Positions 6,540-7,271 of a stretch of 7,271 nucleotides of DNA are shown in pieces. Source of the stretch: JAWLBW01 sp041687475 (GTDB taxonomy: Bacteria > J088 > JAWLBW01). Under the pieces are notes generated by a model. That model was not told where the DNA came from, made no database searches, and saw only the letters and a list, made by a program, of their open reading frames with translations. The translations under genes and the position numbers were made by a program. Positions within the stretch are counted from its first letter, which is position 1, and the number at the start of each line of letters is the position of its first letter. The DNA lies in assembly GCA_041687475.1 (NCBI GenBank), contig JAWLBW010000242.1, positions 1-7,271 of the forward strand, written 5' to 3'.

Positions 6540-7037
6540 ATGAACGTAACGGCAAGCCTGCTGCGCGTAGGCATTCATACCGAAGGCCCGATGAAAGCCC
6601 TGGGCCACGACCGCACCTTTCGCGTACCCGTTTCCGTCGCCCTGAGGGGCGAGAAGCTGGAACAGGCCGACATCGAGGCCGAAGCCGACCTCACCTCTCT
6701 GGAAATCGAGGGAGAAATTTCGGACCGTGACCGCCGCGAAATACTCAAACGCGCGGCCGGCGAGGTGCTGCACACGAACCGCCACCTGAACGCCCGCTTC
6801 GTGGGACGCTCGCTGGGCGAAGCGGGACCCTTACGGGGAACGCTTACGCTTCACGGACAAGAGCATCCGGTGGAACTGCCCGCGACCTTCACCCGCACCG
6901 GCGACCGCATCAACGCCGAGGGAACGGTCGATCTCGATCTGGCCCGCTGGGGCATCAAGTCCTACAAGGCCCTGCTCGGCGCCCTGCGCGTGAATACCGT
7001 GGTAACGGTTTCTTATCGGGTGGAATTGGGGGGGTGA
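6540..7037 (+). CDS. YceI-like family protein, cytoplasmic variant
   Basis: 165 residues, close to the usual YceI domain length. The family folds as a lipocalin-like beta barrel that binds isoprenoid or other amphiphilic ligands. Evidence: the N-terminal strand RVGIHTEGPMKALGHDRTFRV with the Gly-His-Asp (22-24) typical of the divergent YceI group; SDRDRREILKRAAGEVLHTNRH matching the family's conserved helix and xxxxP/NxH step (61-82); LRGTLTLHGQEHPVELP (99-114), the hallmark 'G.LTl.G..rpv.lp' stretch; and the closing LARWGIKSYKALLGALRV...VTVSYRVEL. No signal peptide is visible, whereas classical YceI is periplasmic, so a cytoplasmic site is likely. I chose ATG 6540; it has only GGA three bases before it. 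A TTG at 6504 is in frame after a stop at 6495 but adds non-family residues. Ligand and process unknown. Confidence 0.85.
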   Translation: MNVTASLLRVGIHTEGPMKALGHDRTFRVPVSVALRGEKLEQADIEAEADLTSLEIEGEISDRDRREILKRAAGEVLHTNRHLNARFVGRSLGEAGPLRGTLTLHGQEHPVELPATFTRTGDRINAEGTVDLDLARWGIKSYKALLGALRVNTVVTVSYRVELGG

Positions 7038-7056
7038 GCGAAGCGGGAGGCTTCGC
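7038..7056 (+). other. Hairpin directly after the YceI-like stop codon
   Basis: GCGAAGC (7038-7044) pairs perfectly with GCTTCGC (7050-7056) around GGGAG. It starts at the base after the TGA. No T-run follows, so it is not an intrinsic terminator by itself; it may protect the mRNA 3' end or be a remnant repeat. Confidence 0.5.
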
Positions 7057-7089
7057 GATGACCGGCTGCAGGGTTGCACGACGCAAGAA

Positions 7090-7125
7090 TGGACGGGGTG
7101 GACGGAGTGGACGGGGTGGACCCCG
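7090..7125. repeat. 9-bp tandem repeat, about four units
   Basis: TGGACGGGG, TGGACGGAG, TGGACGGGG, TGGACCCCG at 9-base steps. The last two units give a small perfect hairpin, CGGGG-TGGA-CCCCG (7112-7125). It sits between two convergent genes and probably varies in copy number. Confidence 0.75.
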
Positions 7126-7142
7126 ACCGGGTGGCGTTTTTT
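7112..7142 (+). terminator. Possible terminator of the YceI-like gene
   Basis: The CGGGG-TGGA-CCCCG hairpin (7112-7125) is followed 11 bases later by six Ts (7137-7142). The gap is too long for a canonical intrinsic terminator. An alternative ACCC/GGGT stem (7120-7132) is nearer but weak. The T-run overlaps the stop codon of the convergent gene. Confidence 0.3.
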
Positions 7143-7271
7143 AGTCGCGGTGTCGGCGACGTAATTGATAAAAGCGCTCGGTAAAGCCGCCTTCCTGTTC
7201 GAGAGCTTTGGCCTGGGCGGCCAGTTGGCGCTCCAGCAAGCTGGTTGCCACCGTAATCAACACGAGCGCGG
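7141..7271 (-). CDS. Four-helix-bundle protein, 3' end only (four helix bundle suffix-type)
   Basis: The last 42 residues of a gene that runs out of the window, ending with TAA (7141-7143). The tail reads ALVLITVATSLLERQ, then LAAQAKALEQEGGFTERFY and QLRRRHRD. The order 'hydrophobic helix - LLxRQ - A..E.EGGFTER.Y..R' matches, from memory, the C-terminus of the four helix bundle suffix-domain family. That family is related to the 23S rRNA intervening-sequence (S23/IVP) four-helix proteins. Function of the family is poorly known. It is convergent with the YceI-like gene, with 103 bases between the two stops. The N-terminal three quarters, needed to confirm, is not visible. Confidence 0.65.
   Translation of the reverse strand, partial: ALVLITVATSLLERQLAAQAKALEQEGGFTERFYQLRRRHRD

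Noticed and set aside
6280..6555. Minus-strand frame of 91 codons upstream of the lipoprotein gene, which would explain the hairpin at 6212-6238 as its terminator
   Set aside because: Arg- and Cys-rich, no motif, no ribosome binding site seen, and it overlaps the start of the YceI-like gene. Kept only as an alternative explanation.

Overview
GC-rich bacterial DNA, most likely from a gammaproteobacterium. I infer this from three things. The intergenic spaces are packed with REP-like hairpins of the TCGACAAGCTCAG type and with 7-bp GGGATCT-type tandem repeats, a style I associate with xanthomonad-like and other high-GC Gammaproteobacteria. There is a classical lipobox lipoprotein. The acyl-CoA dehydrogenase pair is of a proteobacterial PimC/PimD-like kind. 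The genus cannot be told from the sequence.

Layout. 1-367 is a non-coding, repeat-dense stretch: a 51-bp tandem repeat, a long two-part hairpin, a 7-bp tandem repeat and a GTAG/CTAC hairpin that contains a stop codon. 368-3939 (minus strand) is a compact operon of three different acyl-CoA dehydrogenases, read from right to left: a PimC-like large subunit (3939-2761), a PimD-like small subunit (2750-1566) whose Shine-Dalgarno overlaps the previous stop codon, and an LCAD-like enzyme (1507-368). 3940-4449 is the upstream region of that operon. It has a candidate operator palindrome, a purine-rich stretch, a REP inverted pair and a second copy of the 7-bp repeat. 4450-4485 is a strong rho-independent terminator for the next gene. 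4509-6191 (minus) encodes a 560-residue secreted lipoprotein with two beta-rich parts joined by an Asp/Gly linker. 6192-6539 is a non-coding gap with a terminator-like perfect palindrome very close to the lipoprotein start. 6540-7037 (plus) is a small cytoplasmic YceI-like protein. 7141-7271 (minus) is the 3' end of a four-helix-bundle protein running out of the window.

How the genes work together. The three dehydrogenases should all carry out the first, FAD-dependent alpha,beta-dehydrogenation of acyl-CoA thioesters. The first two look like catalytic and degenerate subunits of one heteromeric enzyme, the type used for dicarboxyl-CoA or bulky/steroid side-chain acyl-CoA. The third looks like a self-sufficient long/branched-chain enzyme. 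No ligase, hydratase, thiolase or ETF gene is in the window. The lipoprotein, the YceI-like protein and the four-helix protein show no evident link to the operon.

I did not find a clear new defence or mobile system. The most interesting points are the apparently base-less dehydrogenase subunit, the hairpin in the lipoprotein leader, the orphan lipoprotein itself, and the unusual concentration of distinct repeat families around the dehydrogenase operon.
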